Positions 34,721-45,814 of a DNA stretch of 64,000 bases are shown one piece after another. Numbering within the stretch: the stretch's first letter is position 1; each line of letters opens with the position of its first letter. The stretch comes from Microbotryum silenes-acaulis. Its lineage: Eukaryota > Basidiomycota > Microbotryomycetes > Microbotryales > Microbotryaceae. Location: NCBI GenBank assembly GCA_003665825.1, contig QPFY01000004.1:1736001-1800000 (forward strand). Reading direction: 5' to 3'. The notes below the pieces were generated by a model. The model was not told the origin of the DNA. It saw only the letters and a program-made list of their open reading frames with translations, and did no database searches. The position numbers were made by a program, and so were the translations under genes.

Positions 34721-35220
34721 GGTACGGTCGAGAGTAGGCCCCCGGGCGGACAGGGTACTACAGGAGATGTAGGGCCTTTATGGGCGTCTCTGCTGGCTCT
34801 ATCATGCTTTACTACACTCAAAAAGTATGCATACGGCAAGGGAAGACGATACATGCAGATTAGCAGAAGCTGTAGCAATTTCATTTTTTGAAGGGCGTAC
34901 CGCACATTTGTTGGCGGAGAGTACGCCCCAAACAGCTTACGCTCCGCCTAATGGGGCGTACTCGATCCGAGGCCAGTACGCCCGGGGCCTACGTGAATTG
35001 GCACACGTACGCCCCAAAACTTTAGATCGCGTTTGTGGCTGCTACAGCGCATTGTATACACTCTGACAGTCACCAATTCGATCTAATGATACGGCTGCAC
35101 AATCTCCTAGCAGATGAAGCAGATACAAGTCGATGGTCAGAACGTCGAAGCTGTCTCGGAGCACCGCGCAACGAGTGAGGCCGGCCTGTACGAACGGTGA
35201 TATGTGTATGTGTGCTGTAG
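34721..35220 (+). repeat. Left terminal inverted repeat of the transposon
   Basis: Inverted partner of 37895-38395. Between 34893 and 35016 it has five GTACGCCC-like words (both orientations), as expected of transposase-binding subterminal repeats. The inner border fades around 35215-35225. Confidence 0.8.
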
Positions 35221-35460
35221 CGATCAAGGCGGTAAGATGATACCTAGCTCCAGCATTAAGTACTGTCAACCCTGCAAAGTCCCACTTAGCCGTGACAGAT
35301 AAGTCAACCGTCGCGACTTGACTTAGAGTACCAATTTGTCCGACAAATTACGTCTCACTTTCAAATTAGGTCTCACTTTGGCGTCAGTCCTAAACGCGGC
35401 CATCTGCGGGCCCGCGACGGAAGGTGCTTCCTTTGAGTCGACCACACAGGCCACCAACGA

Positions 35461-37500
35461 TGGCCCGTGGAAAACGAAGCAAATGGACGCCAAAGGCTCA
35501 TGCCCCACCTCCGATATCTGAACGAGAAGCAAGACTTCAATCGCGTCGGACGCGTCTCCAAGTCCTCGACCAGCTACCCGGTGCCGCTGCGTCGCCACCG
35601 GCGTTCCCACCTACTTTCCCCTTGGAGCCAACATACATACTTGAATCGAGCTCAAAACCTCGTTGGAAATCGAGCCTCGCAGACCTGTATGAGGATGTTG
35701 AGCCCGCGGAGTCATCCCAGCGAGGCTTCTCCGACAACGTTGACGCGACCCATTCACACTCACCCGCCGTCAGACTGCGAAGAGTGCGTACTGCGTCAGT
35801 CACCGTCGTTACTTCCACCCCTAATTTTATGTATTGCTTCCAGTCTATCAATGAAGTGGACCTATCTCCTGGTTCGGAGAAAAAGCTTTACGAGCCACAG
35901 ATTCGCCAACGATTAGACTACAGCTTGGTGAGTAAACGAGATTCCCGTCATGGTCGCGGCTGCCCGTTCATTATCCATTGTCAGGGGCCATTTCTGAACT
36001 TGCGTGATGGCCCAGTCCACCCATGGCCCGTTCCACCCAAATCGACCATTTGGGCGCTCTAGTCACTCAACTCCCCATGTGCTTCACCATCATGCACAAC
36101 GGAAGCACCGGACGCTGGACACCGGACGCTCGAAGCTCAGACCTGGTCTTCCCCGATGACACTGGCTTGGAGCACCGTTGGTCACCCCGAGCCGTCACTC
36201 AGCTACGCCATCAACACATCTTACCGAAAGGCGGGGTTGCAATCGGGCCGGATGGCGAACCTCAATGGCATCAATTTGATGGACTCAATTCAATGGGGCC
36301 AATTACGCATCTCGCCACCGAGCTGGTCGGAAATTTGCGCGCCACGGCTTCTTATAGCTGGTGGGTGTACAAAGGAAACCGGAGGGCGCTGGGATCACTC
36401 AATGCCTTTCTGACACGGCGTTGTACGACCTGGCTGGAATTGACGATCACCGACCTCGAGCCATCTGCTGTGCAAACGTATGGGGCGCGCAGGCGAAACC
36501 CCGATGTGAACGCTGAGGCTATGGCACGTCAGCGCTACGAGGTCATGGCATGGGTCTGGATCTGGGCGTCGTGGAGGAGGGAGCACAGGCGGGCCGCCAG
36601 AGGTTCAAAAACTTCAGGGTAGCGGGCTCCGCCCGCAAGTACCAAATTGACAAGTTAAGGATTCTAGAAAGGGTACCTTTGTGGACATGACGGCGCATTG
36701 GCTGTCACAATGGTGGTGTCACGGTCATCGGTTCTCTGAACATCTACTTCTTGTGTACAGGCTATTGGCTTGGACCCAGCGTATTCGCTGTTCGAGGACG
36801 AGTATCGGGCGCACAAGTCTGTCATGGTCAAGCTCAGATGCCCACCTTGCACCGTGGGAGGGCTGTGTGGAACGCCGGTCGCCTTCACTCAGGACCTCAT
36901 CCGCTGTAACTTATGCGGATTGTACTTACATAAGTTGCATGCCGAGATTTCCGACAAGGACGACACGATGCATCGTATGTGTGAACGTGGTGTCAACGAA
37001 GGATCTGCGCGCAGACGAATTCAAGAAGCTCTCTGGGACGTAAGTGGCCTCAATGTATGCCGCTTTGTGGAACGTCCTGTGTGCCCAGAGTTAATGCGAC
37101 TTTTTGACTACGGTGTTTCGCTTGCTCGTTCATGCGCATGGGCTTACATCAGAGAGGCTTGGAGGCTAGTCAAGGTTCATGACTATAGGGTTCATGGGGA
37201 TGGGCTCGGAGCGAGGGCACTGGCTGAAGTCTCATGTCCAGAAGAAGGCGTCAATCTCCAGCTGGTCCCGGGCAACAAACTGGCATGGTCTTTCAGCAAT
37301 GCGAAGCAATTGGCAGGAAGCAAAAATCGGGAGATTTACTTGAGTGAGTCAGTATCCCGAATGGCATGGCAGAGTGTGCTGGCTTGGCTGACCGGCATTG
37401 CCTACTTGTCACTCTTCATCAGTTGCAGGTTCCCACTGAGGCAATACTCAAGAAGACTTGGGGCACAAATGCTAGTTTGGTGAAGACATTTATCAAAGAC
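35461..37500 (+). CDS. Unrecognised gene inside the transposon, possible transposase or passenger
   Basis: Coding stretches lie on the plus strand. The first exon is 35461-35789 (MARGKRSKWTPKAHAPP, basic then Pro/Ser-rich), with a GTGCGT donor and a CCAG acceptor leading to SINEVDLSPGSEKKLYEPQ up to 35926 (GTGAGT). A 200-codon open stretch at 36023-36622 follows (SWWVYKGNRRALGSL and WVWIWASWRREHRRA). At 36761-37344 a stretch carries CPPCTVGGLCG and CNLCGLYLHKLH, a likely zinc-binding module. I could not join all exons with confidence, so the outer limits are approximate. No family was recognised. Position inside a TIR element with a target duplication makes transposase or accessory transposon protein the first hypothesis. 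Confidence 0.45.
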
Positions 37501-37894
37501 ACCAAAAGTATTATCAGGCATCTGAACGTAGGCAAGTGACCAAAAACCGGTTTGCGCAGTTAAAAACATCAGGCTGATCCTTACCCCAAGCTCTTGTACA
37601 TCGGACATAGCCGCCTCATTCTCCAGTGCGAAGAAGATGGCGGCGGAACGGTACACCGATAACGATAGCGATGAGGATGGCCCTGCGAGACATCACTACT
37701 CCTCATATTGCAGAAGTGGTATTTACTTGCATTGCTCTTTGTGCAGATCATCCAATCTAAACCAGAGGAAGTCACTGGGTGAGCATACAGCGTCCTGTAG
37801 AACCATAGCACCTGTCTGATTCGGCCCCTGTATCGTTCTCATGTACCATATCTCTTGTGCGCTGTAATTGATGATGTACTGAGGAGGCTAGCGA

Positions 37895-38395
37895 TTGCTA
37901 CATCACATATACCAACGTTTGTACAGGCCGGCCTCACTCGTTGCGCGGTGCTCCGAGACAGCTTCGACGTTCTGACCATCGACTTGTATCCGCTTCATCT
38001 GCTAGGAGATTGTGCAGCCGTATCATTAGATCGAATTGGTGACTGTCAGAGTGTATACAATGCGCTGTAGCAGCCACAAACGCGATCTAAAGTTTTGGGG
38101 CGTACGTGTGCCAATTCACGTAGGCCCCGGGCGTACTGGCCTCGGATCGAGTACGCCCCATTAGGCGGAGCGTAAGCTGTTTGGGGCGTACTCTCCGCCA
38201 ACAAATGTGCGGTACGCCCTTCAAAAAATGAAATTGCTACAGCTTCTGCTAATCTGCATGTATCGTCTTCCCTTGCCGTATGCATACTTTTTGAGTGTAG
38301 TAGAGCATGATAGAGCCAGCAGAGACGCCCATAAAGGCCCTACATCTCCTGTACTAGTACCCTGTCCGCCCGGGGGCCTACTCTCGAGGTGACCG
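37895..38395 (-). repeat. Right terminal inverted repeat of the transposon
   Basis: Inverted partner of 34721-35220. One small difference near the end is GTACTAGTACAGG here versus GTACTACAGG on the left. Confidence 0.8.
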
Positions 38396-38405
38396 GCAGA
38401 AACGG
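38396..38405 (+). repeat. Target-site duplication, right copy
   Basis: GCAGAAACGG follows the element directly and is continued by CCCGATCTTCTCC, the undisturbed sequence of the duplication arm. Confidence 0.75.
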
Positions 38406-38638
38406 CCCGATCTTCTCCAAAGCTCCGGCAGCGAATATGCCTCGACCACGACAAGTGGCACTCATCAATCTGACTTCGATACTGCAATACCATCTCTCTT
38501 TCATAGTCACTTCCATCATTTGAAAGTAATACATGTCGTTTCCAGTTCGAACACGAGACCAAACTCCTACAAGAGATCACATACTACGTAAACGAAAGCA
38601 CATCCGTTCGATTTGCGCTCTTTAAGCCCCACTGCATA
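38406..38638 (-). repeat. Outer part of the right arm of the large inverted duplication
   Basis: After the inserted element the right arm resumes. 38406-38430 matches about 30000-30020 inverted, and 38431-38638 matches 29412-29625 inverted. The arm ends near AAGCCCCACTGCAT, where the left arm meets the fold-back element. Confidence 0.75.
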
Positions 38639-38831
38639 ATCGGGAGCAGGGCACAGACGGCGTCATCAATTCACACAGCAAAAGAATGGACAATCATGAA
38701 CATCTCAGGCACGAAAACACAACATACAAATGATCGAGATAGACGAACCCAACATCACATACTCATACTGTGCTCCAGACACGTCGCGTTGAAGCGGTGC
38801 CTCGGCTTTGAAGCACGCCCGCTCCGCTGAG

Positions 38832-39794
38832 TCACAAGGTACGTCCATGGGTCGTGGTCGTGGGAGAAGCCAAAGGACTTCTCGTGGACGAAGGCTTGTT
38901 TGACTTGCCGAGAGTGGACGTCCGTATATCAACGACGTGGTCAAAATCGGTAGTGCCATCAGGCTCTGGGTCAAAATGAATTCCAAAAGCTGATCGAGGT
39001 GCGGTCAGTAGAAGACGATGGTGAGAGCTACTCATGTCCGTAGAGCCCGTTCGACCGACGCACCTCGCAGATGACGCTTCTCTTGCTTCGTGAGTGGACC
39101 GAATCACGGCGTTGGATTCGTGCGGAAACGTTCTTGGAACCGCTTGCGATGCTCGGCCATTGAAGGAAGATGGCGGGTGGGGAGGCGAGCTCGGAGATCG
39201 TCGGTGCGGCTCAGAGGAGGGTCGAGTTTGGGATGCCGGGTATTGTAATCGGCGATGAACGAGTCGCGGAGCATGTGCAGGTCTGATGGAAGGAATTCGG
39301 ATAGCAGGTTTCAGCACACGTGGTGTGGATCAGGCAGATTGCTCCGCAACGAGCGGGCAAACTTAGTCGGCGCCACGACAGAGTCATCAGTGCTCACACA
39401 ATCCGCTATGGCACATGACCTGGTCGAAGTCCTCTGCAACTTTGGTGCGTACATCGTGTAACTCCATCCAGTTTCTCCACATTTCCCAGGAAAAGATGTT
39501 GTAGCTTCTCTGGGCCGCAAGTTGCGCCTCCCTCGCCTTGACGCTCAGAGCCTTGGTGCCCATGAGCGTCATTAGCTCGATCCAGCTTGACGACGGGACG
39601 CCCTGCCAGATGACCTCAAGCTCCCGGTAGAAGAACCGGGCCATTGGCTGATAGAAGACCAATTTCGTGAACCGTCCAAGATCATAGGGAATGAAATGAT
39701 TGCGCTCGTCGAGTAGAACGTCACGAGTTATACCGCTCGCTGTCTCAGAAGCGCTCTTCGAGAGCGGCTGATGAGGGGTGGCGAGCGCCACCAT
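38832..39794 (-). CDS. Candidate gene of unknown function, exons not fully resolved
   Basis: Two coding-looking blocks lie on the minus strand. 39794 down to about 39453 begins MVALATPHQPLSKSAS and contains TKLVFYQPMARFFYREL and YNIFSWEMWRNWMELHD, followed by a possible GTACGC donor. A second block at about 39300-39105 reads LHMLRDSFIADYNTRHP, ending in a stop after RFRTNPTP. The phase between the two blocks does not match with the obvious donor and acceptor, so the model is incomplete or the gene is broken. No domain was recognised. Confidence 0.35.
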
Positions 39795-40230
39795 GGGATA
39801 GTCAGAGAGGCGCGAAGGAGGCCGAGATCCACGGCAAGCGAATCGAGTCGACGGATCCCGTTTAGCCGGGCCCTAGGCCGTCAAAAGACGTCGAACTGGA
39901 TCGATGAGAATTCGCTGCGAGTGTGATGACCGGAACCGGAAAGCAAACAAGGTGACTCGCGTTCGCGTCGTGATGCCCGTACGCAAGCGCCAGCTACCAT
40001 GCCGTGAAATCTTTGCAGAGGTGGTGAGAACTCTAGGCCTTAGGCTGGTGACGTCCAGTGCAGTTCTCCCTAACAATCACACACTCCGTAGGGTGGAGAC
40101 CTCGAGTCGTCATTCTCATCGTGTCACTTTGTACAATTCGTCAAAGATCATCCTCTAATATCTACATTACGGCCTGAGGTGCGAGAAATCAACCTCCCTA
40201 AAACAATGCTACCCTCCCTCGACGCCGAAT
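39795..40230. other. Spacer without a supported gene
   Basis: About 435 bp between the candidate gene and the stop of the next minus-strand gene. Nothing was recognised. Confidence 0.3.
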
Positions 40231-41895
40231 CTAAACGAACGATCCCAACCCGATCGTATCCAACAAAACTCCTAACCCCTCTCTAATCCCCGTTCGAGTT
40301 CGCTCACTCTCACTCTCCCCACCCGTTCCCCCCTTCCGATTCCCCGCCTCCGCCTCAGCATCCACGGCGGGCCCACCCAACCCACCCGCACTAGAAACCT
40401 TCTTCTCCAATCGCCTCCCAACCTCATACCTCTCCAATCTCGGATCCTCCAATTCCCACCTCAACCCCTCCAAATTCCCACTCGATTTGGCACGGTAATA
40501 CGCCGTCAATTCGCCCGTTTCGGACCACGCACCTTCGTTGAGTACGTCGATAGGTTCGAGGTGGTGGGATACTACTAATGGGTCCGAACTTTTTAAAGTT
40601 GTCATAAGGGTTGAATTGAGATTACCTGCTTTAACGACGTTCCCAGTTGAGATGGAGGCGGAGGAGGGTGGCAAGTTTTGTTGGTGCGATAGGTAGTAGT
40701 CGTCGAAGAGATCGGAAAGTGAATGATGGGACGTGACCCTCGAAATGGGTAAAGACCTCGTTATCGGTGTCGGTGGTTCGGAAGTTCTAGGATCGGCGAA
40801 TGACGGATCCTTTAAACGATTCTTCTGCTGCGTTGATCGTTTAGGATCGAAAGAAGTTGACCAAGGCCATTCGAGGACGGATTCGACGAGAGAAAAGACG
40901 CCAAGTTGATCTTGCGCTGACAAGACTTGATGGGCGAGAACGTCGGGGTCATCGAGATCGACGCCGAGAAGTTCGGCTTCGTGTTCGGCTTGGGCTCGAG
41001 TCATCCCTTTCGAAAGATGAGGAAGGGGTTCGAATCGACTCATTCGAGTGCTCGGAGAGGTTGGTGTCGAAGAAGGGCGAGATCGAGGTTTTGAAAGGAT
41101 GGGACTGGTCGGTCGAGAAGAAGTGTAGTCGAAATCGAGGGTATGGTCCTCGCAGTTTTCGAAAGGGTCGTGAAAGACCGAGAGGGAAGATTTGTTCCTC
41201 GTCGGTCCCCAGGGTCGATCCCTGTTGGCAGCACTGGTAGAGATGTGCAATCCTTGTCGACCTTGTTCCTCGTCCGGACTGTCATCACCGTCCTCGTCGT
41301 TTCCATGTCGACGTTGAAGAGGAGACCTCCTCGTGCCATCTCCGTCGTGTGGGGCCCCCATCTCGCGCGAACCCGCTGCGCCGAGCGTATGATCACTACT
41401 CGCATGCTCCGTCGTCCACCTCCCAAACGTCGTCGCCCTCTTCCCCAACCTTTCCAACCAATTCCCCTGCTCATGAGCCGCCAAAGCCTCACTCGAAAAG
41501 GACGACAGGGAGCGATACATCGACGTACCGCTCGAGTCAATCGTCATCATCGTTGTGACGACGTGGGCGGGTTCAAACGGATCCGCTTCAAAGCCACGAC
41601 TCGAGTAGTGTGTACGTGATGGGGTTATCGTCGTCATTGATTTAGAACGACCCTGTTGAGCCAAAGATCCGGGTGGTCGTGTACCAACCGTGGCGACGGT
41701 TTGAGAAGGTAGCGATGACTCGTCCTCCGGGAAGGCCGAGACCGAATGATGTTGATCAGGCTGGGCCCCAACATCTGCCAGCACCACGTCCACAGTCGCC
41801 GTCGCTGACTCGGACGATAGAGGTGAAAAGGAAGTCGCTAGTGCGGCTGTAGAATGCGATCGTTGGGCTCGTTCGAGTTGGTCAGACGAGGGCAT
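40231..41895 (-). CDS. Unrecognised low-complexity protein, single exon
   Basis: An uninterrupted frame of 554 codons starts with ATG at 41895. The protein is rich in Ser, Thr, Pro, Arg and Asp, with an acidic run (GNDEDGDDSPDEEQG) near residue 205. A few ordered-looking segments follow, such as HEAELLGVDLDDPDVLAHQV around 315 and ESVLEWPWSTSFDP near 350. It has no signal peptide, membrane segment or recognised domain. Open length and codon use like the neighbours support a real gene. It lies at the edge of the island, just beside the second copy of the 48-bp repeat. A regulatory or cytoskeletal adaptor role is possible but would be guessing. Confidence 0.65.
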   Translation of the reverse strand: MPSSDQLERAQRSHSTAALATSFSPLSSESATATVDVVLADVGAQPDQHHSVSAFPEDESSLPSQTVATVGTRPPGSLAQQGRSKSMTTITPSRTHYSSRGFEADPFEPAHVVTTMMTIDSSGTSMYRSLSSFSSEALAAHEQGNWLERLGKRATTFGRWTTEHASSDHTLGAAGSREMGAPHDGDGTRRSPLQRRHGNDEDGDDSPDEEQGRQGLHISTSAANRDRPWGPTRNKSSLSVFHDPFENCEDHTLDFDYTSSRPTSPILSKPRSRPSSTPTSPSTRMSRFEPLPHLSKGMTRAQAEHEAELLGVDLDDPDVLAHQVLSAQDQLGVFSLVESVLEWPWSTSFDPKRSTQQKNRLKDPSFADPRTSEPPTPITRSLPISRVTSHHSLSDLFDDYYLSHQQNLPPSSASISTGNVVKAGNLNSTLMTTLKSSDPLVVSHHLEPIDVLNEGAWSETGELTAYYRAKSSGNLEGLRWELEDPRLERYEVGRRLEKKVSSAGGLGGPAVDAEAEAGNRKGGTGGESESERTRTGIREGLGVLLDTIGLGSFV

Positions 41896-41929
41896 TGGTG
41901 TGGTTCGAGCTTGAGGGTGAGTAATGGAT

Positions 41930-42240
41930 CGGCAGAGGTCAAGCCGGTCGAAACTCTGGGCCGGTACCGGTGCTGGGGGGTATGGGCCGCCGTTTGGGCA
42001 ACAAATGGATCTGCGCGCCCGGGGCTACACATCGAACCCCGAAACTTCCGGCCGCCGTAGGGCAATTGTGAGGCGCCCGTGCGGCGCGTGCCCTACCACA
42101 TTTGGACGGCAAATTGGCACGTAGAGTACGGCTGCCCTGAGGCCCTGCTCTACGGTGGCCGTGGGCACCCGCCCGACGGTTCCCGTACGCGGCTGGCCTT
42201 ACGGCCACCGTGAGGCATCCCTATGGACACCGTACCGAGC
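41930..42240. repeat. GC-rich repeat zone including the second 48-bp repeat copy
   Basis: 41981-42028 is identical to 26823-26870. The rest is built of degenerate words such as TACGGC, GGCCTTACGGCC and CCGTGAGG. The same style of sequence recurs at 45130-45560, on the far side of the unrecognised gene between them. Confidence 0.6.
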
Positions 42241-42600
42241 CACTACTGTGCGCATACTGTCAGACTGTGCCAGCCATGAGGCCCCGGTTGATTCATGTAC
42301 AACAACACACATTACATAAACCCCACTATACCGATGCACCAAACTATCATCAAGCGTAAACCGTCCTCTTCGCATACACTGCTTCCTGGGCGTGAGCACT
42401 GCGAACCTCCACGGAACTACTCAGGGTCTCTTCGAGCCGAAGTCCCTTCAACTCCCTTCAATCATCCCCCTTTTCCTGCCTCTTGGCCTTCTTGCTCTTT
42501 CCTTCTCGAGCCTTCAGGTTGTAGGGCCTCCTATGTTTCCTCGAAACATCTTATCAGTTCAGAATATGACACGCTTTGTACACAGGGGTGGGTGACTTAC

Positions 42601-44810
42601 TTTGATCAGCGAGGTGAAGCTAACCTCGTTGTCTTCGTCGTCAACGACCTCCAAGCAGGACCTTTGAACCACATGCTCTTGACCACTGGGGCGAGAGAGC
42701 TTGGTGACGTCGTGTCGACGCATGGCCTTGGCAAGCCTAGCCGAAATGAAGCTAACGTTCCGAGGCGTGGTGGGGCGTCAGTTCCTCCGATTTGCAAATG
42801 GTGGTGCTTGCTCGATTGCGACTCACGCTTGCTGATCGAAGGACCCGTCGACGACGTACTTGCCCGCCATGGAGGCCACGGCGGCAGCCTCGGCCAAGGC
42901 CATTGTAAAGTCCAAGACCTTCATCGCAAAGCTGTTGGTCGAACTGTCTCTTTCGGCCCCCTTCATGACCTGCCACTGTAGCATTCGTCATACGAACGGG
43001 GTGAGGATTGATCAAGTAAAGGGTACGCATTGCTCGAGTACGTACCAAGACGCTCCACCAGCACATGTGATCTGCCGATATGGGCACACCCATAGCTTTG
43101 TACCATTTCCTAACCGTCGGCCACAGCAAATCGTTGTCCGACACAGCGCGCTTGATCTGGGAGTGCAGCAATCGCACCGACCGCGTGTTACAGAATAATG
43201 CAATGTTCCTATCAGCACAAATCACTGAGAGGGTAAACCGAGGCACATGTACCACACTCACGTGAGAGGTCACTACGCGCCTGGGAGAGGATGCCGGGTA
43301 CCATTGCCGTTACGGCGTTCTTAAAGTCACGATTCTTGTTGTTCTCAAAATCGGTTTTCGAGACGACTTTCCCCTTCAGTAAAGCCTTCTGCGGGCGGTG
43401 TAAACCGTGTCAGTCCATGCCCGGGCACGACCGCGATCATCTTTCACCTACCAGGAACACTTCCTTCGTGTCTAGATGGCGGCACAGGAATGGCGTAGCT
43501 ACAAATATTTTGGCCGCCTCTGTGATACTGGACTGATTTCAGTCACGACCACAGTCAGGTCAACAAGGTCTCATGTGCGGCTCTGTCAACGCAGATACAT
43601 TTGGACGAACCTTGACGTCTTCCATCGCTGGAAGTGTCACCGCCTCTGCTATTTTCTTGATCTCGAGCGCCATTTTCTTGATATCGAGTGCCATGGCGTT
43701 CAATGTACGCTGTTGCAATGCAAAAAGGTCGTATAGCGAATCGATAGAGCGTCCGGCGGTAGTAGGGGGCTGGGATTGTACATGGGTTCTCAGTGGAGTG
43801 GCCCGGGCGGACGAGGGAGGGCCTTCGCGGGAACGCACCTCGGCGAATTCGTCGAAGGGCAGTCGGCCAGCGTCCGGAGTGCAAGACGACGGGACCTGGT
43901 ACAAAGGAGTGGCCGATAGTCAGTTGGTGGACATGGCCGTCTCCTTGAGTCTCTCTCGAGTGCTTTCGAACCCCTTTTCTGTCGCAGGGCCCGAGATCGC
44001 CTGGGTTGTAACAATCGACGACACCAGGCAGGGTCAGTACTGAAATGACCGCACGAATGACGTAAATATCGGAAGGGTCGCACCCATCAGTATCGACGTC
44101 TGCGCCTGCGCCTCCGGCTCGTCTTGCTCGTCGTCGGAGACATGTCGGGCAGTCACCTCAGCGTCGTCGTCGAGCATGAACACGTCATTGGGAGGAGCGG
44201 GAGAGCCGCCAAACTCGCGACCGAGGTCATGGTCTTGATCAAGGTCGTGCGGGTCGCAGCGATGTGACGAGGGGCCAGAAGCCAGTGCGGGCTGCGCGGT
44301 CGGAGACTGCCTCAGTTTGAAGTTAGCGACCAGGCGGTAGTGGCGAGGCGAGGCGTCTACTCCGGAGTGCAATGACCTACAATCCCAGTATCAAATTCAG
44401 ATTCATTGACATCCGCCCAGTCCATTTCATTGTCGTTGGGTGCGGGTATGGGGGATGGCGAAGGCGGATTGGCACACAACAAGATGAAAATCTAAAGTCC
44501 AGAAGGCGCCGGGGAAGAGGGTCCCTAACACTCGAACAGTATTCACCATTCTTAAGCAGCTGCTCGTCTTCCTTCATCTGTTGGGTCATAGCCGACTCTC
44601 GGCAAGCTCGAGAGGAGGAGGCTCCGCATCGACGAGTCGGGGCAACTTGGTGATGAGGCGAAGGCGACTGTGGCCTGCGCGCATGGCCAGAATGGAAGCC
44701 TGTGCGCGCGCCTGTCGCAGTCCTGTCGCAGTCGGAGCCTGTCGAAACGGGGCGGCCTGAGCGCCTGAGCTCAAGTTGATTCGGCGCTCTTGGCCAGCCG
44801 AGTCGGGCAT
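42601..44810 (-). CDS. Unrecognised multi-exon gene, ends unresolved
   Basis: Minus-strand exons with matching phases are 43611-43902 (coiled-coil part, LALQQRTLNAMALDIKKM-like), 43452-43532, 43262-43388, 43046-43224, 42827-42975 and 42601-42751. Together they encode blocks such as ITEAAKIFVATPFLCRHLD, VPGILSQARSDLS, LLWPTVRKWYKAMGV and FAMKVLDFTMALAEAAA, and end near DDEDNEVSFTSLIK before a GTAAGT donor. A last short exon lies at about 42460-42560. Upstream, 44065-44372 (acidic) and 44586-44810 (start MPDSAGQERRINLSS) are likely 5' exons, but their joins are not settled. The intron 43225-43261 is only 37 bp. The combination of preserved frames across many introns argues for a working gene. 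No family was recognised; it looks like a lineage-specific or domesticated element protein. Confidence 0.5.
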
Positions 44811-44832
44811 CCGGCGTACGATTGACTATCAA

Positions 44833-45814
44833 ATATGAACTGGTACGAACGAGGGGATTCTAAACGTCTGATCAAAATATAGCATTGCGGTGCCCAGAAA
44901 GTGGTGTTGGCATGAGGTGATTTATGGGCTGAATGTCAAGGTGAAAAATTGGCGCCGCCAGCCGGACGGCTCATCGACTTTTGCAATTGGTCCGACGTCC
45001 CAGATTCCCAATAACGGCGAGTCAAGGCTCCAACACGGAGTGGAATGAGTCTTCGTCGACATGAATTCGATCTCGAGCTATATGCGATACTCTCTGTGCA
45101 ATGAAATGGCCCGTAATAGTAACTGCTGTCGAGGTGGAGTTTCAGTTTCGGCCGCTCCCGTACGGGAAGTCGGGACCAGAACTAATGCTCCGGTATGGCA
45201 AGCGTACTGAGGCCGTACGGATTACGTCCGAACTTCGCAGGCGGGCAGATAACAGATCCCGTCATCGCCTGCTTTAGTGTCCAAGTAAGATTGACGTACG
45301 GCTACCGTAAGAGTTTCCGCCCCACCGCGGCCGGACGGGCTCAGCCTTCCGGATGTCGTAGGGCAGGCGTCGGGCAGCCGTATTCAGAAGCCCGAATGGG
45401 GCATTACGGCCTGGCCCGTACGGCTGTGAGAGGGGTCCCTTAAGGCAGCCGTGAGGAATCGAGTCGTTATGGCGGCCCTAGGGAAATGCCTTACCGGAGC
45501 CCCATATATCCCATAGGGAAAACCTAAGGCCGAAATTGCCTTACGGGAGCCGTAAGTTTCGCGCTTGCATGTGTAGCTAGCTTTGGGGAGAATGTGTTCA
45601 ATTGATCACGTCTATATTCGGAATGCAAAGTAGGAAAGTCTTCTTGTAGAAGAGAGAGAAGGGAAGTCGAGCGCGCGCAAAACTGAACATGAAACCGCCT
45701 TTGTGACGTCGGAAGAAAAGGAGAAAATATAAACACACACGTAGAAAGGTAAACACAAACAGGAAACGGCCCTTGATATCCTTGAATCGCACCTCGGTAA
45801 CGCTTTTCCCGTAT
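44833..45814. other. Repeat-rich spacer downstream of pyruvate kinase
   Basis: From about 45130 to 45560 the DNA contains many CCGTACGG, GCCGTAAG, GCCGTGAGG and GGCATTACGG words, like the zone at 41.9-42.2 kb. The part nearest the pyruvate kinase stop (45600-45814) is its 3' UTR. No gene is supported. Confidence 0.45.

Larger units (their letters stand above)
34721..38395. mobile_element. 3.7-kb DNA transposon with long terminal inverted repeats, Mutator-like by structure
   Basis: Arms of about 500 bp (34721-35220 and 37895-38395) are nearly identical inverted copies and end in TCGAGAGTAGGCCCCCGGG; the outermost 7-9 bases do not pair well. A 10-bp duplication, GCAGAAACGG, flanks the element. 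The matching spot in the left duplication arm (about 30014-30028, inverted) carries a single GCAGAAACGGCC without the element, an internal empty site. Long inverted repeats with 9-10-bp target duplications are the hallmark of Mutator-like elements. The arms contain subterminal copies of GTACGCCC in both orientations. An unrecognised gene lies inside. No DDE transposase motif was identified, so the superfamily is inferred from structure only. Confidence 0.75.

Noticed and set aside
34721..38395. Assigning the element to KDZ or hAT families
   Set aside because: Those make 8-bp or similar duplications and have recognisable transposase motifs; here the duplication is 10 bp and no motif was seen.
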